Source: Serripes groenlandicus (taxonomy: Eukaryota; Mollusca; Bivalvia; Cardiida; Cardiidae). Taken from it: 64,000 bases of DNA. A program made the translations under genes and the position numbers. The stretch lies in NCBI GenBank assembly GCA_031761405.1, contig JASEVX010000013.1, positions 56,916,603 to 56,980,602 on the forward strand, given 5' to 3'. Positions within the stretch are counted from its first letter, which is position 1, and each line of letters opens with the position of its first letter. Under the pieces are notes generated by a model that was not told where the DNA came from, searched no databases, and worked only from the letters and a program-made list of their open reading frames with translations. This document shows, piece after piece, positions 54,530 through 64,000 of the stretch.

Positions 54530-57500
54530 ATTGGACCGATAATAAACCAAACTTCACATGAATGTTCCTGCGTAGGTCTTGTTTCAAAATTGTTTATAAG
54601 AATGAATGCATTATTACATATTTACTTTAAATATAAGTGTCCACTCCTTGCAGTCCCATAACAAGTATTACTTATATAGCAGGCACGCCTTTGCTACTAT
54701 GCTATACCATCACTTAATTGATAAAACCGAAACCATATTGGCATTTTTTTAAAAGTTTTTCCATTTACAGACTGTGAGACTTTCCATTTGTATTTGGAAG
54801 ACACTAAACATGGCCTATCAGGTATTATGACAACCCTATTCTTTATGTAGTCAACTGAACTAGAAACATAAAACACAATTTAAGAGAAAGGGAGAAATTG
54901 GTCATAATTATCCATTTTCAATTCACCCCAATATAATACTATATCAAGATTAATTTCGTACTAAACAGAAAATTTCAATAAGTAAGAGTCTAAGAAGGGT
55001 CTATTAAGGTAATGGGTTATATACACCTCAAGCTACCACTGGTCATGTGGAAGATCCTTTTTGGGGTAGAAACAGATATAATATTTTCAGTTATATCAAC
55101 TCATCTAATTTACTAATTTATTAACTTCTGTGGAGAACAATTAAAACAAAATGTACAGATTTGAAAATATAGTAGGACACAAAAGTGCTCCTTTTCCAAC
55201 AAGGTTTTCAAAGTCGTCCATTGCCAAGATATGAAATGCTGTCTGTATCAGGGATTTTTGTAGCTTTTGACATTTCATCATGTTCTAGTAATTGTAGAAT
55301 GTACAAGAAACAATGTAATTGCGTTAAGATTTTTTTTTAAATTATGGCTTTACATCATTTTAAACATTATTTTAGTAATATTACGGCAACAGTTCACTTA
55401 TTCATGATCCCTGGGTAAACAAACCAGTACTAGGCTAGGAAATATGCTTTTCTGAAAGGCACACCACCATGACGAACACTTTAATTAGAATGGAATTTTA
55501 AAGCTTTGTCATTTTTCATCTTTTCTGTTGCAGTCTGGTTGCCATGTTTTTCAACCAATCAATATGGCTTTATCAATTTTGTAAAGTGTCACTAATGGAA
55601 TATTTCTTCCAAATTATCTTGGAATCAGACAAGCTGGTTCAGAGTAGAGGAACTATACAATTATGGCATTCATATCCCTTTCTGATGCCGCAGCAACCAG
55701 TTATGTATATAATTTATATGCTTGAACAACTTTGAAATAGGACCTCTAAACTAACATTCCTTTTAAGTTTGGAAATGGACAAGAAGGAGATGCGACTTGA
55801 AGGTAACTTAATTGTATCCCATTTATGATACCACCAGTATGCTATGTCTTTCAACAAGCAGTATTGCCTGAAAAATTATGTAGAGTTACTAAATTAATAT
55901 GTATACACAAGCAGATTCAGAATAAAAGAATTTTAAAATTGGCAGTTTTCCCTCCTTTCTGATGCTGAATAAACCAAAGTTCTTAGTAGAAATTAAATAT
56001 TTGAACAATTTTGAAAAAAGACCACCAAAGGATCATTCTAATGAAGTTTAGTTGAACATTGGTATAGTTGTTTAAGAGATGTTGTTTAAAGCTGAAAGTT
56101 AACGACGAACAGATAGAGTTCATAATAGCTCCCCTTGAGCTTTCGGCTAAGGTGCTCCAGAAAAGAACATTTGGGCGGTGGTGTCTGGGGTGAAAATTAA
56201 ATAGTCATTTCTTTTGGTTAACTAGATTTGTGCATTGGTCCAAACTATTTAAAGGAATTTAGGGGAGGAAGTTTAGTATAAAATTTCATGTAAATTACCC
56301 AATTGGTTATAGTATAGATATTTATTCACTTGTTGACGGACACAGGGCTATCAAAATACATTATTAAGTACTGGTTAAGTCTCAAGGAAGCAGACCGAAC
56401 GTGATTATTCTGAGCTGAGGGCTTGTTTTGCAATCGATGTAAAATAAATAAGTTTAAACTAAAATACCCTGCATAGATAACGTTGCACTCAAGAAGGCTG
56501 AAACTAAAATGACAGTAATCAAATTTGTAAATATGTTATTGTACTATACAATAAACTGTTGTAATAAATAGTTTTGTCATATGTGACGTTACTGAAGAGA
56601 GTAATCTATCTTTGACCTTTAACAATTAAATAGTGCTTCGCGTATTTCTTACAAGAATGTTATATGACGTAACCGCTGAAAACCCCGACAATGCGTCGAT
56701 CCGACTGTTTGGCAACATGCAAATGTCTCTTGGAAGCGCTGTGTCGGCACAACATGTAGGTGTATCGACTGTTTATGATCTATTATCTTTTTTTAATACG
56801 CAGTGACAGTGACTTTGAGATATAATGTTATTTAACGAGATTTTAGCGAGAATTATGTGGTGTCAAAAGTGCCGAGCAAGTTGTGCTCTGTTTATAATGG
56901 TTTATCTACATTATTAACTAGTTAAACTCTATCATTTGAAGTTAAATGGATGTATGGATATGTGTATTGTGTGTAAGGTGTTCATATGGTGAGATTTTCC
57001 TTTGCTTGGACTTAAGAGCGTAACATGTTGAATGTATGTGTGTTAACCATTCATCAAAGTTAAGAGAGTATAGAGTGAGTTAAAAGAAAAAGTGGTGTGA
57101 GCTAGTCATTTCAGCAAAAGTGCATTGTAACCTTTTTGATATATTTTTAGTTGTTTACCTTATTGTCAGTACGTCAATAAATATTATGAGTACCTCGACA
57201 CGCTGTTATTGGTTGATGCCATTGTGCTACCCGGTGAAATTCCATACAAACATACGTTCAAGCTAGAACATAAAGTACACAAGTTAAAAAGACAGAAAAC
57301 ATAATTTTAAACACAAAATGATGTACAGGAGACAAATAACTAAAGTTTATCTATAACCATTCAAGTAGGTTTATGTCCTCTTCACTTTTTAATATGAGTA
57401 GTTGTGTATCAAATCAAGCGTGTGAATAGGTTAGAAATTATTATTACCATTTTAGCAAACTAGAAATCATTTTTTAAGTATTTACCATACATTGTATACT

Positions 57501-58310
57501 TTAGTGAATACTTATAGTAATAACACGTAATGTTCTAATGTCATTGTCCTTTCTGATCAGTTGTGTTTTCCTTAGAAAAACATGAAAAATATAAAACATG
57601 AATATGTTGTTACCTTGATTCCGCCTTTTCATTTTGAATATCTAGTTTGCTAACACAAATGTTTGAATGAAATTTTCCTATTTTTAATAACATGAACTAT
57701 GTGAAATTAAATTGTATTTAAATCTTTGAAATGTGAAATTGTAGATAGTATACCTTTTTATGATACAAACACATGTGGGTGCTTCTACAGCAGACAGCTT
57801 TTTAAAACTTTTTCCGATATTTGATATATTTCAAAACAACAATTGCCTCATGCAAAAGTCCAGTTAACCCCCTCCTTATCTAGGTCTATGGATACTACTG
57901 TGAAATCATGAGAAATTGCTCCTTTTGAAGAATTTATGCTTTTTCCACGATGTATTTACTTGTGTATCAACTGTGTACTTCCATGTTTCAGGATTTGACA
58001 TTTATTACTTCATAAGTTATCAAATAAAACAACTTTTAAAATATACAATTTCATTGCATAAGTTGATAAGAACAGAAATGACTGCCACAAATAAAAGAGT
58101 ACGTCACCTAAGTGCAAAAACTCAATAAGTCCATTTTTTCACAAAATCACTTTGTTGCATAAAATGATTTAAGATATAAAGATACATGTCCTCAAAAAGT
58201 ATTAAAACCAAATTCCACCTCAGAATGCGCTTTTATAAGAAAGAGACATAAAGTGATAAGTACGCTGATATTATTTTTGTGTGCACAAAACCAATATGTG
58301 CATATAGTGA
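54530..58310. other. Mostly unique AT-rich DNA, no recognised gene
   Basis: No ORF resembles a known protein. A SINE scrap lies at 55380-55490 and decayed MITE words (GCAGACAGCTTTTTAAAA, 57790; GTAGCAAACAACTTTCA, 58718) appear. The stretch 56640-56780 is somewhat richer in CG, but I cannot assign it. Confidence 0.4.
55380..55490 (-). mobile_element. SINE 3' fragment
   Basis: GGCAACAGTTCACTTATTCATG, CCCTGGGTAAACAAACCAGT and ACTAGGCTAGGAAATATGC are the complement of the tail and body of the 51800-51948 subtype. Confidence 0.75.
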
Positions 58311-58314
58311 TGTT

Positions 58315-58575
58315 TGTTTGGAGTTTAACGCCGCTTTCAACAGCTTTGGTCATATCACGGCGGTCAGTGCACCTACCCATGTTTTCCTGGCTTTCCCACA
58401 CCAGTATTTACACAACATTCTTTCGAAGCCACTGACTACTTTCTCACATAGATCAGAGGTGAGAGGCAATGGAAAACATCGCCCGAAAGAACGCGCCGCA
58501 ACCGGGTATCGAACCCGTGACCTCCAGATCACGAGTCAGATACGCTACCAATTGAGCTACCCGGCCGGGCCACCA
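58315..58575 (-). mobile_element. tRNA-derived SINE with well-preserved tRNA head
   Basis: Tail TTAACGCCGCTTTCAACAGC, CATATCACGGCGGTCAGTG on the plus strand, and a head at about 58495-58566. Read on the minus strand, the head starts GGCCGGGTAGCTCAATTGGT and has CACGGGTTCGATACCCGG as a complete T-arm. D-arm and T-arm pair well; the anticodon arm has a T-T mismatch and a loop CTCGTGA (nominal CGT). With a SINE body attached I call it a SINE, not a tRNA gene. Confidence 0.86.
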
Positions 58576-58977
58576 CACATAGTGATGTATTGCACCACAT
58601 CATTTCAATATTTCAAACAACTATTTGGTGCAAGAAAGATATGTCCATATTTGTATACAAAATGGCAGCATAAATTAATTTCTGTTTCTTCATTCTTTCA
58701 ACTTTTGACACCTTTGTAGCAAACAACTTTCAAAAACATTGCAGAAAAGGGAAATATTGCTGATGTCGAACAATATTTTTTGCAATTTTTATCAGATTTT
58801 TTTAAAAATAAGTTTCATTTTGTCAAACTTCTCATTTTCTTCTAAGATCTCTCCATTTTTAAGAGAGTTATACATAATAGGAATTAAATATGGCATTGAC
58901 AAAATAAAACTGGATGGACGGTCAAATGATGATAAAACCTAGTCTCCCTAGCTACCTGGTTGAGAACATATTACCTA

Positions 58978-59014
58978 TTAGTCCCCTACCGGTCGGAGAT
59001 CTGTCTGGGGACTA
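58978..59014. repeat. Short inverted repeat TAGTCCCC/GGGGACTA
   Basis: TAGTCCCCTACCGG and CTGGGGACTATAGG form an 8-bp perfect outer stem. This looks like the core of a small dispersed molluscan repeat; class unknown. Confidence 0.45.
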
Positions 59015-59059
59015 TAGGTTTGGTCCTGCCCTTCATCCAGATCTGGCGACAACATACAC

Positions 59060-60020
59060 TTTGCATACAATTTTACAGAAAATCTTTGACATACTCTGGA
59101 CCAAAAAAATGGAATCCACTGCATATCAGGAACTGCAAAAATTTAAAGAAATTTGAATCAACATATCTTTCATGGTACAACAGTGATTGTTATCGGTTTA
59201 TTACAAAAAGTATTCCCAAAATGGTGCTTGTAACTTGAATATATAATTTGTTAACATAAATATGAGTATTATACTTTATATATGTAAATGTTAAAGCAGA
59301 GGACCACAGGGAAGACTGTGCGTGATTAACTGCATGTGCTGCCTCTATTATTAACGTTTATTATTATTATTATTAATAAACTGAGGCAACTTTTATATTG
59401 ATTCTAAATCTAAATTTACAATAAGCTTATTGTTTCCATTTGGTTGCATTTTAGTGTTGCTTCAGTTGTACTTCAGATTTATCAAAGCATTTCCTAGGTT
59501 ATCATAGAACAGAGTAAATGTTAATATCAATCTTGGAGTAATAATAAATCAGTATTTGTCTTTCTGTTCACATCTAGTAGTAAAGGATAAATGGCACTTA
59601 TATAGTTTTTGCTCCAAAATATCAAGTGCAATAAAGTGATATGTGCACTTATAAATTTATTGCACCAAACAAGTTCAGTGAAATATAAACATAAAAGGGC
59701 ATTTCTTCCAAATATCTCTTTTATTACAAATCTTTTTCAGAAAATATTATTTGGACTATCTTGTTTCTATGTTTTTAAATAAAAACTTAAAACAAAATTA
59801 AAATCAAGTGTCATTTCTCTAAGAAAACCAGTTTAAATGCTCTCCTGTAAAATTACAAAAATGTACTTATTTAGTTTTTACACTAAGGTGACGAGTAATA
59901 TATAAATCCAAAAGAGGTAAACATCTCACTAAACGACATGTAAACACATATGAACCCTTTTAATGCTTTTAAGATCGATTAGGAACCTTTAAGATTGTTT
60001 GTATCAATGCCTAGTCTCAT
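59060..60020. other. AT-rich DNA, nothing recognised
   Basis: No gene. A short ATT microsatellite sits at 59357-59380. A single inverted relative of the 45-bp unit (ACACCAACCCATAAACACTT) lies at 60025-60060; another lone relative is at about 13038-13060. Confidence 0.4.
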
Positions 60021-60670
60021 AATATACACCAACCCATAAACACTTATGATGGTACCATGTCTATATATTGTCGAGTGCGGTGAATTGGACGATGAATATA
60101 CGTGTTGGTGGTCAATTACTTGTTTTTCAACAACATCAAGTTTTGAGACCAATAAGGATTTAAGAACAAGAAATAAAACCCGTATCTGTAATTCTATGTG
60201 ACTGATGATTTTTTTGAAGAAGGTAAAACCGATTAAGCGGAAATCTAACTAAACGACATGTAAAACCAATCCTAATTCTTTTAATGCTAACTTTCTAGAA
60301 TGAAATTGTCCACCTTTGCGTTTGGAATAACCCATTGTTAGTTCAAGGAATATCAAGATGACATTTTTGAGTTGAGCCAACTGTAGAGAGACTGGTCAGG
60401 CGGCTGGTCGGACTCTATACTGGTGGTCACAGGTTTCACAAAATCGGTTTCGGCAGTGAAAGGGTTAACAAGAAGGTCTTGAAATTTAACCTACCTGTGT
60501 TTTGCTTCAAATATGTGGTTGTATAAAGTGACAATCTCGAATTCACAGTGTTGCCACGTTTCTTGGTTTTCCTCAATCAACTTTCGGTTTAAACGGAAGT
60601 AAACAAGTTTCAAGGGAGGTTACTTTGAGTGACTTAGACTACTTGTGTTCGAAAGAAGGCACCACTGTAC

Positions 60671-60865
60671 TTAACCCTTTCCAACATACAGACGTTTTCT
60701 GGTGCCTTTGCAGCAATCGCATTGTTGTAATCATTGTCGCAAAAGGAGAAATACTCATGATGATCAAGTTCTTCATTTGTTACAACGTTATCAACTCTAT
60801 TTTATAAGTATCCATTACATGTTTACAAAGTCGTCTGCAGCAGATTTCTTGTCACATAATCCGTT
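60671..60865. mobile_element. MITE (CCCTTTCCCA family)
   Basis: TTAA at 60671 then CCCTTTCCAACATACAGACG; internal CGCAAAAGGAGAAATACTCA; right side AAGTCGTCTGCAGCAGATTT with a decayed end. Partner of 13575-13760. Confidence 0.65.
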
Positions 60866-61070
60866 GTTGATTACTCCTGTCAGAATTTCTATGGGGGTCT
60901 GTGAGGTTCCCTGACACTCAATCTCAATTATTTGATTCAGCTTTCCTGTAGAGCAGTTTTAGGTCTCCAATATGCGTAAGTGTTATAATGAATACGGTAA
61001 CATTTTAATATAACTGTGAACAATTCCTGTGAGTCCTGTTGTCTATGCCAAAGTCAGTTAACTCTCTTAA

Positions 61071-61097
61071 CCCCCCCCCCCCCCCCCCCCCACCCCC
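61071..61097. repeat. Poly-C tract
   Basis: 21 consecutive C, then A, then 5 C. The minus strand is a G-run able to form a quadruplex. The copies of this module at 14 kb and 3 kb do not have it. Confidence 0.95.
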
Positions 61098-61499
61098 TTT
61101 CAGATAAAGTATTACACGCACAGAAACATACATAATGAAACATTGAAGTGAAACCAACCCGTTACATAATCTAAGAGAGACTATTCTTTACTATGTAATG
61201 CATATGTGTAATAAGTAATGTATTGATATTATCCATTTATTTATATATTGTATTCTGTATAATTGTTATCCTTTACGATTGTATTGTCACTCTAGTTTTA
61301 GTTATCATTAATTTAACACATTTTAGTAATTTCAGATCACAAGTGATATAATATAGTTCTAAAGCAACTTCGACAATAGAGAATTAATATCACCCTGCAC
61401 TCGGTGTTGTCGAATCCGAATTTGCACTGTTTCCAAATTTGCAACGAAGCTTTTGACAAACAAAGTAAACGTTCAATTGGTAGAATGTACCAATAGGCA

Positions 61500-62720
61500 G
61501 TTCTTAAAACACAATTAAGTTGTATTTAATCTTGAGCATGACTCATTTGGTAAAGAAGGGGAAAGTATTATTCAAAAAGTTCTTAAAAACACAATTAAGT
61601 TGTTTTTAGTATGGAGCACGGGCTCATTTGGTTAAGAAGGGAGACGAATTACTCGACAGTGTTGGCTTGACCCCCTGACCTCTGTGTATTATTGTCAGCT
61701 ACATGTCCCTTTGTCTGGAGCAAGGCTCATTTGGTAAAGAAGGTGGAGTTATTACAAACACACTCAAGTTGTTATTCATCTAGAACAAGACTCATTGGGT
61801 TAAGAGGGAAAAGTATTACTCGACCCCCATTGCTTGACCCCCTATCCTCTGTGAATTATTGTCAGCTACATGTACCTTTGCCATTTAGTTAGGAAGCGGG
61901 AGTTATTACAAACACACTCAGGTTGTTTTTCATCTAGAATTAAAACGACTCATTTGGTAAAGAAGGGGAAGGTTTTACTTGACAAATTCTTACACACACA
62001 ATTAAGTTGCTTTAGTCTGGAGAACGGGCTCATTTGGTACAGAATGAAGACGAATTACTCGACAAGTTATAACAAACACAATAAAGTTGTTTTTCATCTG
62101 GAGCATGACCCATTTGGTAAAAAGGAAGACGTATCAATTGACAAGTTCTAAGAAACACAATTTAATTGTTTTTAGTCTGGAGCACGGGCTCATTTGGTAA
62201 AGAAAGGAGACGAATTACTCTATAATCTCGTCCTGACATAAGTGTGAGGTTCACGTTGCATAGTCTTGAGTACGACTCGTTTGGCAAAGAAGGTTGTTTT
62301 AGTGTGGAACATGGCTCATTTGTTAAAGAAGGTAAACGTATTTACTCAACAATGTTTACCTGACCCTCTGGCCTCTGTGTATTATTGTGAGGTACACATA
62401 GTTTAGTCTGCAGCAAGGCTCATTTGGTAAGGAAGGGATACGTATTACTTGACAATGTTGACATGACATCTGTATATTATTGTGAGGTACACGATTCATA
62501 GTCTTGAGTACGACTCGTTTGGCAATGAAGGTTGATTAAGTCTGGAACAAGGCTCATTTGTTTAAGAAAAGTGACGTATTACTAGAATATGTTGACCTGA
62601 TACTGACCTTTGTGTATTATTGTTAGGTACATGTAGTCTTGACTGCGACTCATTTGATAAAGAAAATTAGAAACATGGCTCACTTGGTAAAGACGGTAGA
62701 CGTATTACTCGACAATCTTG
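61500..62720. repeat. ~100-bp tandem array, second copy
   Basis: Same family as 3440-5090: CTCATTTGGTAAAGAAGG, ATTACTCGACAA, GTGTATTATTGT(C/G)AG and TAGTCTGGAGCA. A perfect TGACCT-GATAC-TGACCT lies at 62593-62609; other units have lost one half-site (e.g. TTGCTTGACCCCCTATCC). Confidence 0.85.
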
Positions 62721-62985
62721 ATCTACTACATGGCGAATAATGTAGACCAAGATTACAATGAACGAATAGGCATGCTTATCTCGATCTTCTTTCATTCCAA
62801 GTGTTGTTCACTTCGCATATACCTAATATACAGTCGCACTGAACAGGATATGACGGTGTATAGTCACATTTAAAAGATCACTAAAATAAATAACAAGATA
62901 AGATTACAAGGGTGGTAAATATCTAATGACAAACTCGATTTACTCTTAATAGAAGTATGTATGTGTGCTGTTTATAAATACCGAC
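62720..62985. repeat. Duplicated segment, partner of 5.56-5.83 kb
   Basis: AATGTAGACCAAGATTACAA, GCATGCTTATCTCGATC, ATATCTAATGACAAACTCGA and GAAGTATGTATGTGTGCTG align with 5578-5820. Confidence 0.8.
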
Positions 62986-63094
62986 CTCGTACGAAAATAT
63001 CTCCGAGGGCATTAAGGGTGTATTACATAAAACAGAGCCACACTTTAAGACATACGTATCACTTTGATCATGAAATACACAGATGTGCCTGTTC

Positions 63095-63315
63095 CGGTGC
63101 GATGTTATATTTGAGTATTTTCTGCTTTGAACATTTGGATCTCCGGCTCGGCCATTCATTATTTCCGACGTCTACGCTTGAAGTTAGCAAATTCCCTGTG
63201 ACGAATATTGTGTCGAGTACAGTTGAAAGTAAGTCAGGAAACACCTAAGGCGAACTCTGGCCGTCGTGTTATATCCAAATACCGTCGGAAACGGCGTGAA
63301 ACTCAAATAAATCTG
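63095..63315 (+). mobile_element. SINE, head degraded
   Basis: GGATCTCCGGCTCGGCCATTC and TTTCCGACGTCTACGCTTG, then GAACTCTGGCCGTCGTGTTA and CGGAAACGGCGTGAAACTC tail with ATAAATCTGTCAATC end. Confidence 0.7.
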
Positions 63316-63369
63316 TCAATCTGTTCGACACCAGTCATTCCAACATTGTTTTAGCTGCTAGATGAGCGA

Positions 63370-63485
63370 TGTCGAGTAGCTATAGCTCAATCAGTAGCGT
63401 CGAGGGATTTTAATCAAAATGTCGTTAATTCTGACCCCGTCTTGGTCGTTCATTCTTTCCGATGTTGACGCAATACAGTATTTAG
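63370..63485 (+). mobile_element. SINE 5' part
   Basis: A-box-like TAGCTATAGCTCAATCAGTAG, decayed B box, then CGTCTTGGTCGTTCATTC and TTTCCGATGTTGACGCAA. The tail is missing. Confidence 0.6.
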
Positions 63486-63489
63486 CTCA

Positions 63490-64000
63490 TATTTGATTTA
63501 ATTACAATCAAGAAAAACATTAATTCAGAATTTAGGTCAAGACAATGGTTTATAAATACAAAGATCTTTATTCACATCGACTTCTTTCTGGAGACATAAA
63601 CAGTGAGGTTGCCATTTGTGTTGAGACATCTCAAAAGCATATCACACCCGTCGTGCGCGATACTAACCAGGAACATATTTCAAAGTCATTGAAGACTATT
63701 TGATATCAGACGTCTTATTTGTTATGTGGTATTTTTAAATTGAGTATAAACTAACGGTAAAGACACGTGCTTAAGTAGATCATCCATAATGGTCTCGTTA
63801 GAAACCGTAATTGTTCCATTACCATTATATTACGACTTCGTACGGAAATCTATATACTGTTAATAAATACCGAGCACATCCGGATGTCACCGAGTCAATT
63901 AAAGGTGCTCTACGTAATGTCCTTTTCAGAAACAACAGAACTTTACCAAAGACTTAGTTGTCTGCCTCAAGGTATTGTAGTTATAGCTGCATCTTTTAGC
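63490..64000. repeat. Partly homologous to 20.84-20.96 kb
   Basis: GTAATTGTTCCATTACCATT, ATTACGACTTCGTACGGA, ACCGAGTCAATTAAAGG and ACGTAATGTCCTTTTC correspond to TTATTGTTCCATTACCCCTA, GACGACTTCAGACGGA, ACCGAGTCAATACGAGG and ATGACCTTTCTTTTC at 20865-20965. Nothing coding. Confidence 0.6.

Larger units (their letters stand above)
60040..61490. repeat. Duplicated module (copy at 60-61.5 kb)
   Basis: Matches 12.98-14.36 kb nearly throughout and, in its right half, 2.64-3.42 kb: AAATAAAACCCGTATCTGTAA, GATTAAGCGGAAATCTAAC, GCCAACTGTAGAGAGACTGG, GATTCAGCTTTCCTGTAGAG, GAAACCAACCCGTTACATAA, TTTGCAACGAAGCTTTTG. Confidence 0.8.

Noticed and set aside
58495..58566. Functional tRNA gene
   Set aside because: D-arm and T-arm are good, but the anticodon stem has a mismatch and a SINE body and tail follow directly; it is a SINE head.

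Overview
The window looks like nuclear DNA from a mollusc, most likely a bivalve. It is AT-rich and gene-poor, and it is packed with tRNA-headed SINEs whose 3' tails have the molluscan form (GCCGTGATAT...GCGTTAAA). It also carries remnants of LINE, mariner and Crypton-type elements, many minisatellites, and one intact gene of the Mab-21/cGAS-like family that is strongly expanded in bivalves. Species cannot be fixed from this sequence. There is no bacterial operon structure, rRNA or CRISPR, and no tRNA gene I would call functional.

Genes. One protein gene is convincing: a minus-strand Mab-21/cGAS-like receptor (cGLR) at 22573-24651, 692 codons in a single coding exon, with a splice acceptor 11 nt before the ATG. 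A full-length broken paralogue lies at 8195-10259 on the same strand, with three in-frame stops and two frameshifts. It keeps the same 11-nt 5'UTR stub and splice acceptor, so it arose by DNA duplication rather than retroposition. Other coding traces belong to mobile elements: a Crypton/KIAA1958-like fragment (40285-40611), a LINE reverse transcriptase (41825-43515), a LINE RNase H region (53300-53790, minus) and a mariner (28570-29586).

Layout. Large parts of the window are diverged copies of one another. Modules recur in the same order around the cGLR copies. Unit 1 runs about 7.5-20.8 kb: cGLR pseudogene, 47-bp array, 44-bp array, the 16-kb module, 45-bp array, then the 18-20-kb module. 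Unit 2 runs about 21.7-31.2 kb: intact cGLR, a 165-bp repeat module, the 16-kb-like module, 45-bp array, then the 18-20-kb-like module. Unit 3 runs about 39.3-47.2 kb: 44-bp array, 165-bp module, 16-kb-like module, 45-bp array, 18-20-kb-like module, with no cGLR visible. A further pair, 2.6-5.8 kb and 60.0-63.0 kb, shares a different module and a ~100-bp array. This is what repeated unequal exchange around a cGLR locus would leave.

The most unexpected signal is in the minisatellites. The 44-bp array and the ~100-bp array share a core in opposite orientation. That core repeatedly contains a direct repeat AGGTCA-N5-AGGTCA, the textbook DR5 nuclear-receptor element. I can read 14 perfect copies in the window.

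Mobile elements are nested in these blocks: a mariner inside a 45-bp array, a Crypton-like fragment with a 187-bp hairpin inside a 44-bp array, a LINE inside the third unit, and a SINE inside a TTAA-flanked MITE. There is one 200-N assembly gap (51174-51373), entered by a 53-bp tandem array. The right third, about 54.5-60 kb, is mostly unique AT-rich DNA with no recognisable gene.
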